A stretch of 64,000 nucleotides of DNA from Bin5 sp965220715 (GTDB taxonomy: Bacteria > Chloroflexota > Anaerolineae > Caldilineales > Caldilineaceae), in assembly GCA_965220715.1 (NCBI GenBank), contig OZ244843.1:5332001-5396000 (forward strand). The letters run 5' to 3'. Below the pieces are notes generated by a model. It did not search any database. It was given only the letters and a program-made list of their open reading frames with translations, and was not told the origin of the DNA. Position 1 is the first letter of the stretch; the number at the start of each line of letters is the position of its first letter. The position numbers and the translations under genes were made by a program. Shown in pieces: positions 43,623 to 52,234 of the stretch.

Positions 43623-44777
43623 TCAGCGGAAGAAGCGCGCTACGGAAAAGGGAGCCAAATCCCAGGCGATTGGTTGATCCAGAGCTTGCTCGACCACCAG
43701 TTTGCCACTGAACGGGCCGAGAGTGAGACCGGTAGGCCCGTGGCCGGTTGCAAGGTACACGCCCCTCACTGCGGGAATGGCTCCCAGTAGCGGCAGATTA
43801 TCGGTCGTATAGGGACGCAGGCCCACGCGAATTTCATGGATGGCGGCGTCGCGCAGGCCGGGGGCCAGGCGCAGGGCCTCGTGCAGCACTTCCTGGATAC
43901 CGCCAACGGTTGCATGGGGAACATAGCCGCTGCCGGTCTCGCGGGTGGCGCCGATAGCGACACGACCATTGGGCCAGGGCACTTGATAATGGCCGCTGAT
44001 ACCAGTCACGATCGACCAGGCGCTGCTATCCTGCCCCTGGATGCGCAGATGGATGATCTGCCCGCGCTGGGGGGCAACGGGAATCTGGACATCCAGCTGG
44101 CTGCCGAAGGCAGGGGACCAGGCGCCGCCGGCAATGAGAACCGAGCCGGCCGTATACTCTTCCCCTTCAGCAGTACGTATACCGTGCACTTGCCCGCCCG
44201 CCAGCAACAGAGCCGACACATCGGCATCGACTGTCCGCACGCCGCGGCTGCGCAGGCCGCGCTCGAGGGCCGCGGTCATCAGCCGGCCGTCGACCCGGCG
44301 GGCGTCCGGCTGGAGCAAGACTGCGCTGGCGTCGGCCAGTAGCGGGTAGAAGGAGTTACGGGCCTCGGCGGAAGAGATGCGCCGGATGCGCTCAGCGGAC
44401 GGCGGGCGCCGTTCCTCCTGACGGGCGTAGATTGTCGACTCCATCTCGGCCAAGGCAGCCGCTTCACTGTCATCGACGGCGACGGTCAACTTGGAGCAGT
44501 GGCTATAGGCCTGAGAGAGTTCTTCGACGGGCACGCCGTCGGCGATGAGATCTTCGATCAGTACAGAATAGTACTGCACGGCGTCCAGAGCGAAATCGTA
44601 CCAGAGGCGGCCGTCACGGGTACTGCTCTCGGGAGCCAGGATGCCGGCGCCGGCATCGGTCGCGCGGCCGGGGTCACGCCGGTCGCACAGGAGCGTGCGG
44701 GCGCCCAATTGGCCCGCGCGATAGGCTGCGGCCGCGCCGACTATTCCACCGCCGATGATGATAAGATCGAAATCCAT
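43623..44777 (-). CDS. FAD-dependent amino-acid/glycine oxidase family protein
   Basis: 384 residues of the DAO superfamily. The N-terminal dinucleotide fold is IIIGGGIVGAAAAYRAGQLG; GAGILAPESS follows, typical of ThiO-like oxidases; VLIAGGAWSPAFG lies mid-protein and VYLATGHGPTGLTLGPFSG at the C-terminus binds FAD. Such enzymes oxidise glycine, sarcosine or D-amino acids; ThiO feeds thiamine synthesis, but no thiamine gene is nearby, so the substrate is left open. Start ATG 44777 with AAGGA upstream. It is the last gene of a minus-strand run with the sugar dehydrogenase and PhyH. Confidence 0.88.
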   Translation of the reverse strand: MDFDLIIIGGGIVGAAAAYRAGQLGARTLLCDRRDPGRATDAGAGILAPESSTRDGRLWYDFALDAVQYYSVLIEDLIADGVPVEELSQAYSHCSKLTVAVDDSEAAALAEMESTIYARQEERRPPSAERIRRISSAEARNSFYPLLADASAVLLQPDARRVDGRLMTAALERGLRSRGVRTVDADVSALLLAGGQVHGIRTAEGEEYTAGSVLIAGGAWSPAFGSQLDVQIPVAPQRGQIIHLRIQGQDSSAWSIVTGISGHYQVPWPNGRVAIGATRETGSGYVPHATVGGIQEVLHEALRLAPGLRDAAIHEIRVGLRPYTTDNLPLLGAIPAVRGVYLATGHGPTGLTLGPFSGKLVVEQALDQPIAWDLAPFSVARFFR

Positions 44778-44868
44778 GGGATGTCCTTAAGCTGGTGCAG
44801 TGCTGCAAATGGGCTGCACAAAAGTCTTATTGCGGCGTGCGCGCAATTTTGTCTTCAACTCAAATGGT

Positions 44869-46185
44869 TCAATTTTCGCTGGCAGCCTGAATATGCAGGA
44901 TCGTACCACTGTAGTCGACGACGTACAGATTGCCGGCTTCATCTTCACCGAAGCTGCTGACGTTGTGGGTGCTATCCAGGAGCAATTTGGATTCCCATTG
45001 GTCGTTTACGCTTTGCAGCCCCCAAATACGCCCGGTTACATAGTCGGCAAAAAAGTATATGCCCCGCAGGGACGGCTGATCCAGGCCCCGGTAGACGTAG
45101 CCGCCGGTGATGGAAAGACCGCTGAGACGGTCGTACTCGGCCACCGGCAGAGTCTGACCGTCTGTGGAACAGCCGACTGAAGGATTGAAGCAGTGAAGAC
45201 CTTCAGTGATGCGCCAGCCGTAATTTTCGCCGCCAGGGCTGCTGGCAGGTTGAAAGTTCACCTCTTCCCAGGCATTCTGGCCTACATCGGCGATGTAGAG
45301 ATCACCGGTCTCGCGGTCGAAGGAGAAGCGCCAAGGGTTGCGCAGCCCGTAGGCCCAGATTTCATCCAAAAACTGATCATTGCCGACGAATGGGTTGTCG
45401 GCAGGGATCGTGTAGGGGGCATCTGTGACAGAAGTGACATCGATACGAAGGAGTTTTCCCAGCAGCGTCTGACCTTTTTGCCCGTTGTTCTGGGGATCGC
45501 CGCCGCTGCCGCCATCGCCGGTACCAACCCACAGGTTGCCGTCGGGGCCGAAAGCGATCTGGCCGCCATTGTGATTGCGCCAGGGTTGGGGGAACTGCAG
45601 AAGGATTGTTTCCGAGGCGGGATCCACCTGGTGGATATCGTCGCGCAGGGTGAAGCGGGAGACGCGGGTATGCAGACCGCCGGGCGCAGTGGTCGTATAG
45701 TTGACGTACACTACTCGACTGCTGGCAAAGTCAGGTGGGAAGGCGATGCCCAGCAGTCCCCTCTCACCGCAGCAGTTCACCCGATCGCGGATATCCATGA
45801 ACGGGGACTGGCCCATGACGCCATCGGCAAACTCCTGAACTAGCCCTATCTGCTCAACCACATACAGCCGCCCGGAACCGTCCCCGGCGTGGGCAAGGTC
45901 TACAGGATTTCTCAGTCCGGAAAATGTCTCGGCCAATATAATGTCCGGCCAATCCTGGGGTTGCTGAGCTGCGGGCGTGCTGGTTGGCGTAGTGGTCTCG
46001 TCGGCGGCGCTAGTTGGTGTCTCGGCAGGCGTGTGGACCGGCTCCGGCGTGGGAGTGAACGCAGGGGCGTCACTCGCGCCCGCCTGCTGAGAATTGCGAG
46101 GAGCGCTGGGCGTGCATGCGGTGGCAACGACTGCGCCGATCAGTACGCAGATTTTCCAGAATCGGCAGAAAGCTTGGATCTTCAT
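44869..46185 (-). CDS. PQQ-type sugar dehydrogenase (GSDH-like) lipoprotein
   Basis: 438 residues. The leader ends VVATAC (lipobox, Cys24), followed by a Thr/Pro-rich linker to about residue 75. The six-bladed propeller carries SGLRNPVDLAHAGDGSGRLY, CCGERGLLGIAFPPDF, WRNHNGGQIAFGPDGNLWVG, GTGDGGSGGDP, FVGNDQFLDEIWAYGLRNPW and YIADVGQNAWEEVNF, matching soluble aldose dehydrogenases (YliI-like). The His, Arg and Asn positions for PQQ look present, but PQQ synthesis genes are not in the window. It should oxidise sugars outside the membrane. The gene is 92 bases upstream of the FAD oxidase and follows a small possible membrane gene. Confidence 0.9.
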   Translation of the reverse strand: MKIQAFCRFWKICVLIGAVVATACTPSAPRNSQQAGASDAPAFTPTPEPVHTPAETPTSAADETTTPTSTPAAQQPQDWPDIILAETFSGLRNPVDLAHAGDGSGRLYVVEQIGLVQEFADGVMGQSPFMDIRDRVNCCGERGLLGIAFPPDFASSRVVYVNYTTTAPGGLHTRVSRFTLRDDIHQVDPASETILLQFPQPWRNHNGGQIAFGPDGNLWVGTGDGGSGGDPQNNGQKGQTLLGKLLRIDVTSVTDAPYTIPADNPFVGNDQFLDEIWAYGLRNPWRFSFDRETGDLYIADVGQNAWEEVNFQPASSPGGENYGWRITEGLHCFNPSVGCSTDGQTLPVAEYDRLSGLSITGGYVYRGLDQPSLRGIYFFADYVTGRIWGLQSVNDQWESKLLLDSTHNVSSFGEDEAGNLYVVDYSGTILHIQAASEN

Positions 46186-46199
46186 TTTCTTTGCCTCTA

Positions 46200-46418
46200 T
46201 CAGATCACTAGCGCGGCAGGTCCACGCAAGCGACTGTGCGGCGGATTACCCCGATTGCGAACCGCTACCCACGGTCCCGGTGCTGTCCGGATCGAACTAC
46301 GCTCGGTCGAAGCATCGCCCCACGGGAGAACTGCAACCAGGGGCAAGAGGAGCAATCCTACCAGCAGAAACATCTGCCAGTCCAGTTTAGAAGGCGCCGC
46401 GATCGGGTCCTGAAGCAA
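46200..46418 (-). CDS. Possible small single-span membrane protein
   Basis: A 72-codon frame starting at TTG 46418 (or about 57 codons from an internal ATG) between the PhyH and sugar dehydrogenase genes, 20 bases after one and 14 before the other on the same strand. It contains one hydrophobic stretch (MFLLVGLLLLPLVAVLPW) followed by an Arg/Pro-rich tail. There is no Shine-Dalgarno site and no family match I can name. The tight packing argues for a gene; the weak start argues against. Confidence 0.35.
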   Translation of the reverse strand: MLQDPIAAPSKLDWQMFLLVGLLLLPLVAVLPWGDASTERSSIRTAPGPWVAVRNRGNPPHSRLRGPAALVI

Positions 46419-46438
46419 CAGGATGCGATTGGCGTGAT

Positions 46439-47305
46439 TTATCCCCAGCGCTGTTCTGGCGGATCGAACAGAAAACCATGGAACAGTTTGCGTCGATCAG
46501 GGGAAAGGCTGTTATAGAATTGGCTGGGATAGCCCCAATGCTCCTGCGAAGCGATCATCCAGGGGTGCTCGTAGGCATAGTAGAGCATGCTGCGCTGACC
46601 ATTCTCACGGCTGAACGGGCCGGCCGAATGCCACAGAGCATTGTGGAAGAGGATGGCGGTCCCCGCCGGCGCGCAGATCTCCGTAACGCCCGCGGACCTT
46701 CCCCACCGCTGCAGATCTTCGCGATCAGGCGCAGACGCCGCCTTATGGCTGCCTGGCACGACACAGAGATTGCCCTGGCCAGGTAGAGTCATATCGCTCA
46801 GATAGTAGCCGATCTTGAGTTGCAACAGGGGAATGTGGGGACCTAGGTTGCTGTATCCGTGGTCGTGGCCGTCGATATGCCAACCCATGCCCCGCCCGAA
46901 CAGGTCGCAGCCGTCCTCCAGGATTGCATCAGAAGCATGGTGATGCGGACGTGCATTGAGCAGGCCGGTCACGTAGGGCCAGATGGCGGGCCAGTCGAGC
47001 ATCTCGAGAAACAGCGGATCGTCATCCAGAATGTAGAAGATACGGGCGCTCTTTTCGCCCATTACATTCGTCATGCCGGTGTGAGGCATCCCCTGCTCTT
47101 GCAGATTGCGCCGCCGCTGCATCACGCGTCGGAGAGCCTGGAGCAAGGCACTGACGTGGTCGGCGTCCAGGAACTCTTCCAGGACCAGGTAGCCATTGTT
47201 GTCGAAGAAGAAGCGTTCCACGAGGGTGGGGCTGTCATCACCGGTGGCGGTTGGAGCGTCTAGCTGAACTGCTGACGATCCGTTCTCTGTTTCGTTATGT
47301 GTCAC
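46439..47305 (-). CDS. Phytanoyl-CoA dioxygenase (PhyH) family protein
   Basis: 288 residues from GTG at 47305, with GGGGAGG seven bases upstream. The Fe(II)/2-oxoglutarate site is visible: His143 and Asp145 in GMGWHIDGHDHG, the distal His226 in NALWHSAGPF, and Arg238 for 2-oxoglutarate. LCVVPGSHKAA is the usual PhyH segment before the distal His. It should hydroxylate an unactivated carbon of a small organic substrate. The two other PhyH genes in the window (54.7 and 56.0 kb) are closer to each other than to this one. Confidence 0.92.
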   Translation of the reverse strand: MTHNETENGSSAVQLDAPTATGDDSPTLVERFFFDNNGYLVLEEFLDADHVSALLQALRRVMQRRRNLQEQGMPHTGMTNVMGEKSARIFYILDDDPLFLEMLDWPAIWPYVTGLLNARPHHHASDAILEDGCDLFGRGMGWHIDGHDHGYSNLGPHIPLLQLKIGYYLSDMTLPGQGNLCVVPGSHKAASAPDREDLQRWGRSAGVTEICAPAGTAILFHNALWHSAGPFSRENGQRSMLYYAYEHPWMIASQEHWGYPSQFYNSLSPDRRKLFHGFLFDPPEQRWG

Positions 47306-47462
47306 AATTGGGCCTCCCCTGGTTATATGCGTTCGGAACCGTTGCGGCCATATCGAGTCAGAGAGGGATACTCCGCGCCGGGAGCAGGTGTTCGCTGGCT
47401 GAAATGGATGCGCGTTGCAGTTGCTCTCCAGAGTCCGCGGCGGGTGACTGGTGTGCGGAGCG

Positions 47463-48128
47463 TTATGTATCCCCGGCGATCGCGATCGCGCGCACTGGTG
47501 AACCGTCCCGGCCCGTAATTTTGAGGGGCAGGGCCGCGAATTCGAACAGTGACTGGCCGATCTGATCGAGGTTGGTCAGATTTTCGACGATCAGGACATC
47601 ATGGCCGAGGAGGACAAAATGGGCGTCGTTTGGTGGATAGTCAACCGACGGGGTATCGATTCCGATCAGTTCGATACCGCAGTCCACGAGGAAGCGGGCT
47701 GCGTTCCCAGTTAAGGCCGGATACTCGGTGAAATACAGCGCTTGGCCCCAGTTCTGCGACCAGCCGGTGTTGAGAATCAGCTTCGGGGCGCGGCTGATGG
47801 CCTGCCGATGGGGAGCCAGATCATTTTCGGTTATCTCGTCTTTGGACTGCCGATGGGAGAGGTCAAGCAGCAAGGCCGGCCCCATGCACTGCGCCAGTGG
47901 GATCTGATCGATGGTCGGCCGGCCATGATAGAAGTGGAAGAAGGCATCCATGTGGGTGCCGGTGTGGAGGGAAGCGTGCACGGTGCTGGTATTCAGATAT
48001 CCCGGTGTGCCGGGCGGAAGGTCGGCAGGGATAGACATTTGCACCTTGATTTCGACCGGAGGATCGCCGGGAAACGGGGGTGTCGAAGGAGCGAGAGGAT
48101 AGCTCAGGTCGACGATTTTGCGCTGCAT
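47463..48128 (-). CDS. Cyclase-family (kynurenine formamidase-like) hydrolase
   Basis: About 221 residues from the ATG at 48128 (GGAGAG six bases upstream); the frame extends to 48194 without better support. Motifs are IVDLSYPLAPSTPPFPGDPP at the start, then the metal-binding HASLHTGTHMDAFFHF and LIGIDTPSVDYPPNDAHF. The family uses a metal and a water to open cyclic amides or esters; kynurenine formamidase and isatin hydrolase are members. The substrate here is unknown. It is divergent from the DtxR gene, whose promoter region it faces. Confidence 0.9.
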   Translation of the reverse strand: MQRKIVDLSYPLAPSTPPFPGDPPVEIKVQMSIPADLPPGTPGYLNTSTVHASLHTGTHMDAFFHFYHGRPTIDQIPLAQCMGPALLLDLSHRQSKDEITENDLAPHRQAISRAPKLILNTGWSQNWGQALYFTEYPALTGNAARFLVDCGIELIGIDTPSVDYPPNDAHFVLLGHDVLIVENLTNLDQIGQSLFEFAALPLKITGRDGSPVRAIAIAGDT

Positions 48129-48269
48129 GCGGGCTCTCCAAACGAACCACAATCGGGGGCCGACTGGGACGAGACCCAGATTGGCGACGCGCATTTCGCT
48201 GCCTTAGCGGCCCAGATCGGGCACAGTAACACCTATCGTAAAGGGCTGGTACACCTTAGCGATTCAGTA

Positions 48270-48298
48270 TTGACAGCTTGGAACCAATATACTATACT
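48270..48298 (+). promoter_or_regulatory. Near-consensus sigma70 promoter of the DtxR-type gene
   Basis: TTGACA (48270-48275), exactly 17 bases, then TATACT (48293-48298). This is the best promoter in the window. The predicted start of transcription lies inside the palindrome at 48299-48312, 55 bases before the ATG. Confidence 0.75.
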
Positions 48299-48312
48299 TC
48301 TGAAATTCCAGA
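48299..48312 (+). promoter_or_regulatory. Palindromic candidate operator at the DtxR-type promoter
   Basis: TCTGAAATTCCAGA is a 14-base inverted repeat with one mismatched pair, directly after the -10 box, so a bound regulator would block RNA polymerase. Autoregulation by the encoded DtxR-type protein is the simple reading, though the sequence does not match the standard DtxR or MntR boxes that I know. Confidence 0.4.
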
Positions 48313-48352
48313 GACTATATATTCATTTCCCAACGGTTGAACTATAGCGATC

Positions 48353-49066
48353 ATGCGCACATTCTGCAACATCATCACCGATGGGATGCTCGACTACTTG
48401 GTGGCGATCTACGAGTTGAGCGAAACCAACGACAGGATCTCCACCTCTGTGCTGGCGCAGAAGATGGACGTATCGCCGGCCGCGGCCAGCAGCATGACGA
48501 AACGCCTGACGGAGACCGGTCATGTGGTGCGCTCTGCGCAGACCGGTATAAAGTTGACCGATCAGGGTCGTCTTGCTGCGTTGCAACTCCTGCGCAGGCA
48601 CCGGCTGCTGGAGGTGTTTCTGATCGAGGTGATGGGTTTCACCTGGGATCAAGTAAAGGCGGAAGCGATGCGGCTGGAGCACGCCATCAGCGCGGAGTTC
48701 GAGAAGCGGATGGAGATCCTGTGCAACTACCCGACCCACTGCCCGCATGGAGATCCGGTTCCCAGCCATGATGGACGGGTCAGGAGCGAGGAGTTGGTCT
48801 GCCTGGCAGAGTTACAACCAGGACAGTCGGGGGAGATACGCCGAGTGGCAAACCACAGCGCGCCGATGCTACGCTATCTGTCTCAACTGAATCTGGTGCC
48901 GGGATATCAGCTAAAAGTACTTAACGTGGAACCCTTTGACGGGCCGAGCACTGTACAGATTCAAGACGATGGCATGCAGACCGACCCGGACAGTCTGGTG
49001 AAGATTATTGGCCGCTCGCTGGCGAAGCGCCTCTTTGTGAAATTGACTGACCAGGCTGCCGCGTAG
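48353..49066 (+). CDS. DtxR/MntR-family metal-dependent transcriptional regulator
   Basis: 237 residues. The winged helix-turn-helix is at about residues 10-70 (ISTSVLAQKMDVSPAAASSM, then LTETGHVVRSAQTGIKLTDQ). The metal-binding dimerisation domain has RRHRLLEVFLIEVMGFTWDQ, EAMRLEHAIS and NYPTHCPHGDPVP, with the usual Cys and His ligands, and a C-terminal FeoA/SH3-like domain (AELQPGQSGEIRRVAN). It represses iron or manganese uptake genes when the metal is bound. It probably controls itself through the palindrome at 48299. Downstream ccmH lies only 27 bases away. Confidence 0.93.
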   Translation: MRTFCNIITDGMLDYLVAIYELSETNDRISTSVLAQKMDVSPAAASSMTKRLTETGHVVRSAQTGIKLTDQGRLAALQLLRRHRLLEVFLIEVMGFTWDQVKAEAMRLEHAISAEFEKRMEILCNYPTHCPHGDPVPSHDGRVRSEELVCLAELQPGQSGEIRRVANHSAPMLRYLSQLNLVPGYQLKVLNVEPFDGPSTVQIQDDGMQTDPDSLVKIIGRSLAKRLFVKLTDQAAA

Positions 49067-49093
49067 CCGCGCCTCGTTTTGTCTAGTACACGC

Positions 49094-49630
49094 ATGGCCT
49101 CTCCCCACATACCTCGCTCATATAGCAAGACTGTAACGCATTCAAGAGTCCTGCGCATCCTCCTCCTGGCCTCCTGGATACTGCTTGCATTCGCCCGTAG
49201 CAGTCCACCTTTGTTGGCCCAAGACGAAACAACTGACATCACAGCCGATGAAGTGAACACGGTTGCGCGGCAGTTGTGGTGCCCTCTGTGCGGCGGCAGG
49301 CTGCGGCTGGATAGCTGCGAACTGAAGGCATGCGCGCAGATGAGGGAGGTCATCGCCATCAAGTTGGCGGAAGGCGAGGACGCGGAGTCGATCAGGGCCT
49401 ATTTCCTGGAGCAGTACGGGCCGCAGATTCTGGGCGAGCCACCCCGACAGGGTTTCAGTTGGCTGGCATGGATATTGCCGTTGGTTGCGGTTGCGGGCGG
49501 AGGCATCTTCCTCTGGTTACGGCTGCAACAGATGTCTCGTCCGCTTCGACCGACGCCGGCCAGAGTAGCCGGCCCCGAGATTGAGGAGAGGGAGCGGCGG
49601 CTGGATGAGGAACTGGCCCGCTATGACTGA
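49094..49630 (+). CDS. ccmH: CcmH-like cytochrome c biogenesis protein with four cysteines
   Basis: About 178 residues from the ATG at 49094. A signal/anchor helix (about 18-36) is followed by the CcmH domain: LWCPLCGGRLRLDSCELKAC holds Cys63, Cys66, Cys75 and Cys80, then MREVIAIKLAEGEDAESIRAY and FLEQYGPQIL. A second membrane helix lies near residues 122-140. CcmH keeps apocytochrome thiols reduced and presents them for haem attachment. The usual CxxC is present, with two further Cys, as in a zinc-ribbon or a second thiol pair. It overlaps the TlpA-like gene by eight bases. Confidence 0.88.
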   Translation: MASPHIPRSYSKTVTHSRVLRILLLASWILLAFARSSPPLLAQDETTDITADEVNTVARQLWCPLCGGRLRLDSCELKACAQMREVIAIKLAEGEDAESIRAYFLEQYGPQILGEPPRQGFSWLAWILPLVAVAGGGIFLWLRLQQMSRPLRPTPARVAGPEIEERERRLDEELARYD

Positions 49631-50246
49631 ACTGACGGAGTCGGAGCGCAGTACACCTCATCTACTTAACAGAGATGCCCCGCTGAAGTCGCAGACGGAA
49701 CGGCAGATTGAAGCGCCATCCACCCGTGCCGTGAATTTCTGGCGCATTCTGTTTCTTGGCGCAGGCGTGGCCTTTATCGTTCTGCTGGCCGTGCGGCTGT
49801 GGCAGACGAATGTGCAGGGGCAGCGGGCGGCAGGCGAGGCGCCGGAACTGAGCTTCACGACTTTCGATGGCGAGGTTATCGACCTGCGCGAGTTGCGGGG
49901 CAAAGGCGTCGTCATCAATTTCTGGGCCAGTTGGTGTACGCCTTGCCGCGAGGAGGCGGACCTGCTGGAGCAGACGTGGCGCCGCGAAAAAGACAACGGT
50001 ATTGTCTTCCTCGGACTGGACTATCTGGATCAGGAACCGGCGGCGCTCGCCTATCTGAAAGAGTTCGACATCACCTATCCCAATGGCCCGGACCTGCGCA
50101 GCCAGGCAGCCCGCCGCTATCGAATTCAAGGTGTGCCGGAGACCTTCTTCATCAGCCCTGACGGCAAAATCGTTAAAACTGTCGTCGGGCCGATCGCGAA
50201 TCAGCAGGAGCTTGACGCGCTGCTGGAGCGGATCCGCTCCCGATAG
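49623..50246 (+). CDS. Membrane-anchored TlpA/ResA/DsbE-like thioredoxin
   Basis: 207 residues from the ATG at 49623, which overlaps the end of ccmH. One membrane helix (about 39-60) anchors a thioredoxin domain with FWASWCTPCREEADLLE (Cys105, Cys108) and a cis-Pro in RIQGVPETFFI. It should reduce thiols outside the membrane for cytochrome c maturation, in step with CcmH; other Ccm genes lie elsewhere. The FTTFDGEVIDLRELRGKGV stretch is normal for ResA and DsbE. The transcript probably ends at the hairpin at 50263. Confidence 0.93.
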   Translation: MTELTESERSTPHLLNRDAPLKSQTERQIEAPSTRAVNFWRILFLGAGVAFIVLLAVRLWQTNVQGQRAAGEAPELSFTTFDGEVIDLRELRGKGVVINFWASWCTPCREEADLLEQTWRREKDNGIVFLGLDYLDQEPAALAYLKEFDITYPNGPDLRSQAARRYRIQGVPETFFISPDGKIVKTVVGPIANQQELDALLERIRSR

Positions 50247-50262
50247 ACAGTGCCCTCGCAGG

Positions 50263-50308
50263 CGCCACCGTTGTGCACGAATTCTCCCCGGTGGCGGTCT
50301 CTTTCTTC
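50263..50308 (+). terminator. Candidate terminator after the TlpA-like gene
   Basis: CGCCACCG (50263-50270) and CGGTGGCG (50289-50296) form a perfect eight-pair stem with an 18-base loop, followed by TCTCTTTCTTC. The T-tract is interrupted, so efficiency is uncertain. Confidence 0.5.
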
Positions 50309-50319
50309 ACGGAAATCTG

Positions 50320-50328
50320 TGCTACAAT
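50320..50328 (+). promoter_or_regulatory. Extended -10 promoter before the MNT-rimO genes
   Basis: TGCTACAAT (TGn plus TACAAT), about 135 bases upstream of the nucleotidyltransferase GTG start, directly after the candidate terminator. Confidence 0.45.
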
Positions 50329-50462
50329 GGCATGGGTGTGCGTGGTCTGACCATCAGTGATCGAGAGACTTGCAAATGCTGTTCAGCGGCGGCGATTCAG
50401 CTATCTGCTGTTTCGTGCAGACCTGTGCCTAGTGACGCATAAGACTGAGAGAAGAGATTCCA

Positions 50463-50780
50463 GTGAGAGCCGTCCAGATAGAAGCTCTACCCCAGAGGTA
50501 CCAAAAGGATGTCGCCTCTGCTGTCAAGACTCTACAACGTTTCGGTGCAGAGCGCGTGATTCTGTATGGCTCGTTAGCCCGCGGAGACGCGCGCGCGGAC
50601 TCGGATCTGGATATCTGTGTAGAGGGGCTGCCTGATGAAAGCTACTTCAGTGCGTTAGGAGAATGTCTCCTTCACTCCGAGAATTCAATCAGCGTGATTG
50701 ATCTGCATAGTAGCTACGGACTCCTGAGAAATCGGATTTTGCAAGAAGGCTTGATGTTATATGAACGTGAGCGAGTTTGA
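50463..50780 (+). CDS. Small MNT-type nucleotidyltransferase domain protein
   Basis: 105 residues from GTG at 50463. The minimal nucleotidyltransferase motif GSLARGDARADSDLDI (residues 36-51) has Gly-Ser and both metal Asp residues (48 and 50). MNT proteins are usually antitoxins that AMPylate a partner HEPN toxin. Here no HEPN-like gene lies on either side: upstream is the terminator region and downstream, after 15 bases, is rimO. It may be an orphan antitoxin or have another role. Confidence 0.85.
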   Translation: MRAVQIEALPQRYQKDVASAVKTLQRFGAERVILYGSLARGDARADSDLDICVEGLPDESYFSALGECLLHSENSISVIDLHSSYGLLRNRILQEGLMLYERERV

Positions 50781-50795
50781 GCAAGAGATTAATTA

Positions 50796-52205
50796 ATGAA
50801 GAATAAACAAACCTATCATTTGATCACTCTCGGATGTCCGAAGAATGAGGTTGACAGTGACGGCATGGAGATGCTGTTGCGGCAGGCCGACATTCACGCC
50901 AGCGCCGATGCGCAGCAGGCGGATGTATTGATCGTGAATACTTGCGGCTTTCTGGAAGCCGCCAAAGAGGAATCGATCGGTGTGTTGCAAGAGCTGGCGG
51001 ATGGAAAGCGGCGGCACCAGATGCTGATCGCGGCCGGCTGCCTGGCGCAGCGCAACGGCGAGGAGGTGTTAGATCGGGTGCCGCAGGTGGACGGTCTGCT
51101 GGGAACGCGCCGCTGGATGGATGTGGTGGAATTGGTCAAGCAGGTGCGCGGTGGGCCGGAGCAGCGCCGATTGCAACGATACAGCCTGTTGGGTGAACCG
51201 GATGAAATGTATGTGGAGGCGGTGCCGCGGCCACCGGTGGCTGGGGGCAGCGCGTATCTCAAGATCTCCGACGGCTGCAACGCGCCCTGTGCGTTCTGCA
51301 CGATCCCCAGTTTCAAGGGCAAGCTGCGCAGCCGCCCGATAGAGGCGGTGATCGACGAAGCCAATGCGTTGGTGGAGGCAGGCGCCAAGGAGTTGGTGAT
51401 CGTCGCCCAGGACACAACCGACTTTGGCCGGGACCAGGGTGAGCCGGACAGCCTACCGCGCCTGTTGAGCGCGCTATGCAACCGCACCAGTGACGCTTTG
51501 AAGTGGGTGCGGCTGATGTACGCTTACCCGGGGCACGTCAGCGACGGCTTGATTGAAGTAATGGCGAGCCAGGAAAAGATCGTGCCCTATCTGGATATGC
51601 CGCTGCAGCACGGAGACCCGCGCACGCTGCGCCGCATGCGCCGACCCTCCCGGCTGGAGATGATCTACGACCACGTGGGAAAGCTGCGGGCGGCGATGCC
51701 GGATATCGCCCTGCGCACCACCTTTATTGTCGGCTACCCGGGCGAGACCGAAGAGGAGTTCCAGGGGCTGCTGAAATTCGCGCAGGCGATCGAATTCGAC
51801 AAGGTCGGCGCATTTCCCTTCAGCCCTGAGCCGGGAACGCCGGCGGCGGAGCTGCCCAACCCCGTCGCCGAGGAAGAGAAAGAGGAGCGCTACGGTCGTC
51901 TGATGGAAGCCCAGCAGCCGATCAGCCTGCGCAAGAATCAGGAGCAGGTGGGAAGGGTACTCGACATCCTCGTCGAGGGCCAGGGCGAAGCCGCGGAGAG
52001 TGGCGCACGGCTGCTGTTGGGCCGCAGCTACCGCGACGCGCCGGAAGTGGACGGTCTTGTGCTTGTGCCGGGCATCGCGGACGCGCCCGCCGGCGCCATC
52101 CTGCAGGTGCATATCAATGGCGCGTTGGAATATGATCTGGTGGGTGAGCCGCTGATCGCCGAGACATTTTCCAGCCGCACGGACCTGCTCGCAGACCTCA
52201 AATAG
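50796..52205 (+). CDS. rimO: Ribosomal protein S12 methylthiotransferase RimO
   Basis: 469 residues. The N-terminal domain has the three cluster Cys at 14 (ITLGCPKNEVDSDG), 50 (VNTCGFLEAAKEES) and 82 (AAGCLAQR). The radical-SAM cluster is Cys161-x3-Cys165-x2-Cys168 (DGCNAPCAFC). GSAYLKISDG and MPLQHGDPRTLRRM with RxxRP are typical, and a TRAM domain closes the protein. It attaches a methylthio group to an Asp of ribosomal protein S12. The aldolase-barrel signatures distinguish it from MiaB by LGCPKNxVD. Confidence 0.96.
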   Translation: MKNKQTYHLITLGCPKNEVDSDGMEMLLRQADIHASADAQQADVLIVNTCGFLEAAKEESIGVLQELADGKRRHQMLIAAGCLAQRNGEEVLDRVPQVDGLLGTRRWMDVVELVKQVRGGPEQRRLQRYSLLGEPDEMYVEAVPRPPVAGGSAYLKISDGCNAPCAFCTIPSFKGKLRSRPIEAVIDEANALVEAGAKELVIVAQDTTDFGRDQGEPDSLPRLLSALCNRTSDALKWVRLMYAYPGHVSDGLIEVMASQEKIVPYLDMPLQHGDPRTLRRMRRPSRLEMIYDHVGKLRAAMPDIALRTTFIVGYPGETEEEFQGLLKFAQAIEFDKVGAFPFSPEPGTPAAELPNPVAEEEKEERYGRLMEAQQPISLRKNQEQVGRVLDILVEGQGEAAESGARLLLGRSYRDAPEVDGLVLVPGIADAPAGAILQVHINGALEYDLVGEPLIAETFSSRTDLLADLK

Positions 52206-52234
52206 GCATCAATTCGCCTGGCACGGAGACCGTT

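Noticed and set aside
50463..50780. A complete MNT-HEPN toxin-antitoxin pair
   Set aside because: The nucleotidyltransferase is present but no HEPN-like frame lies on either side.
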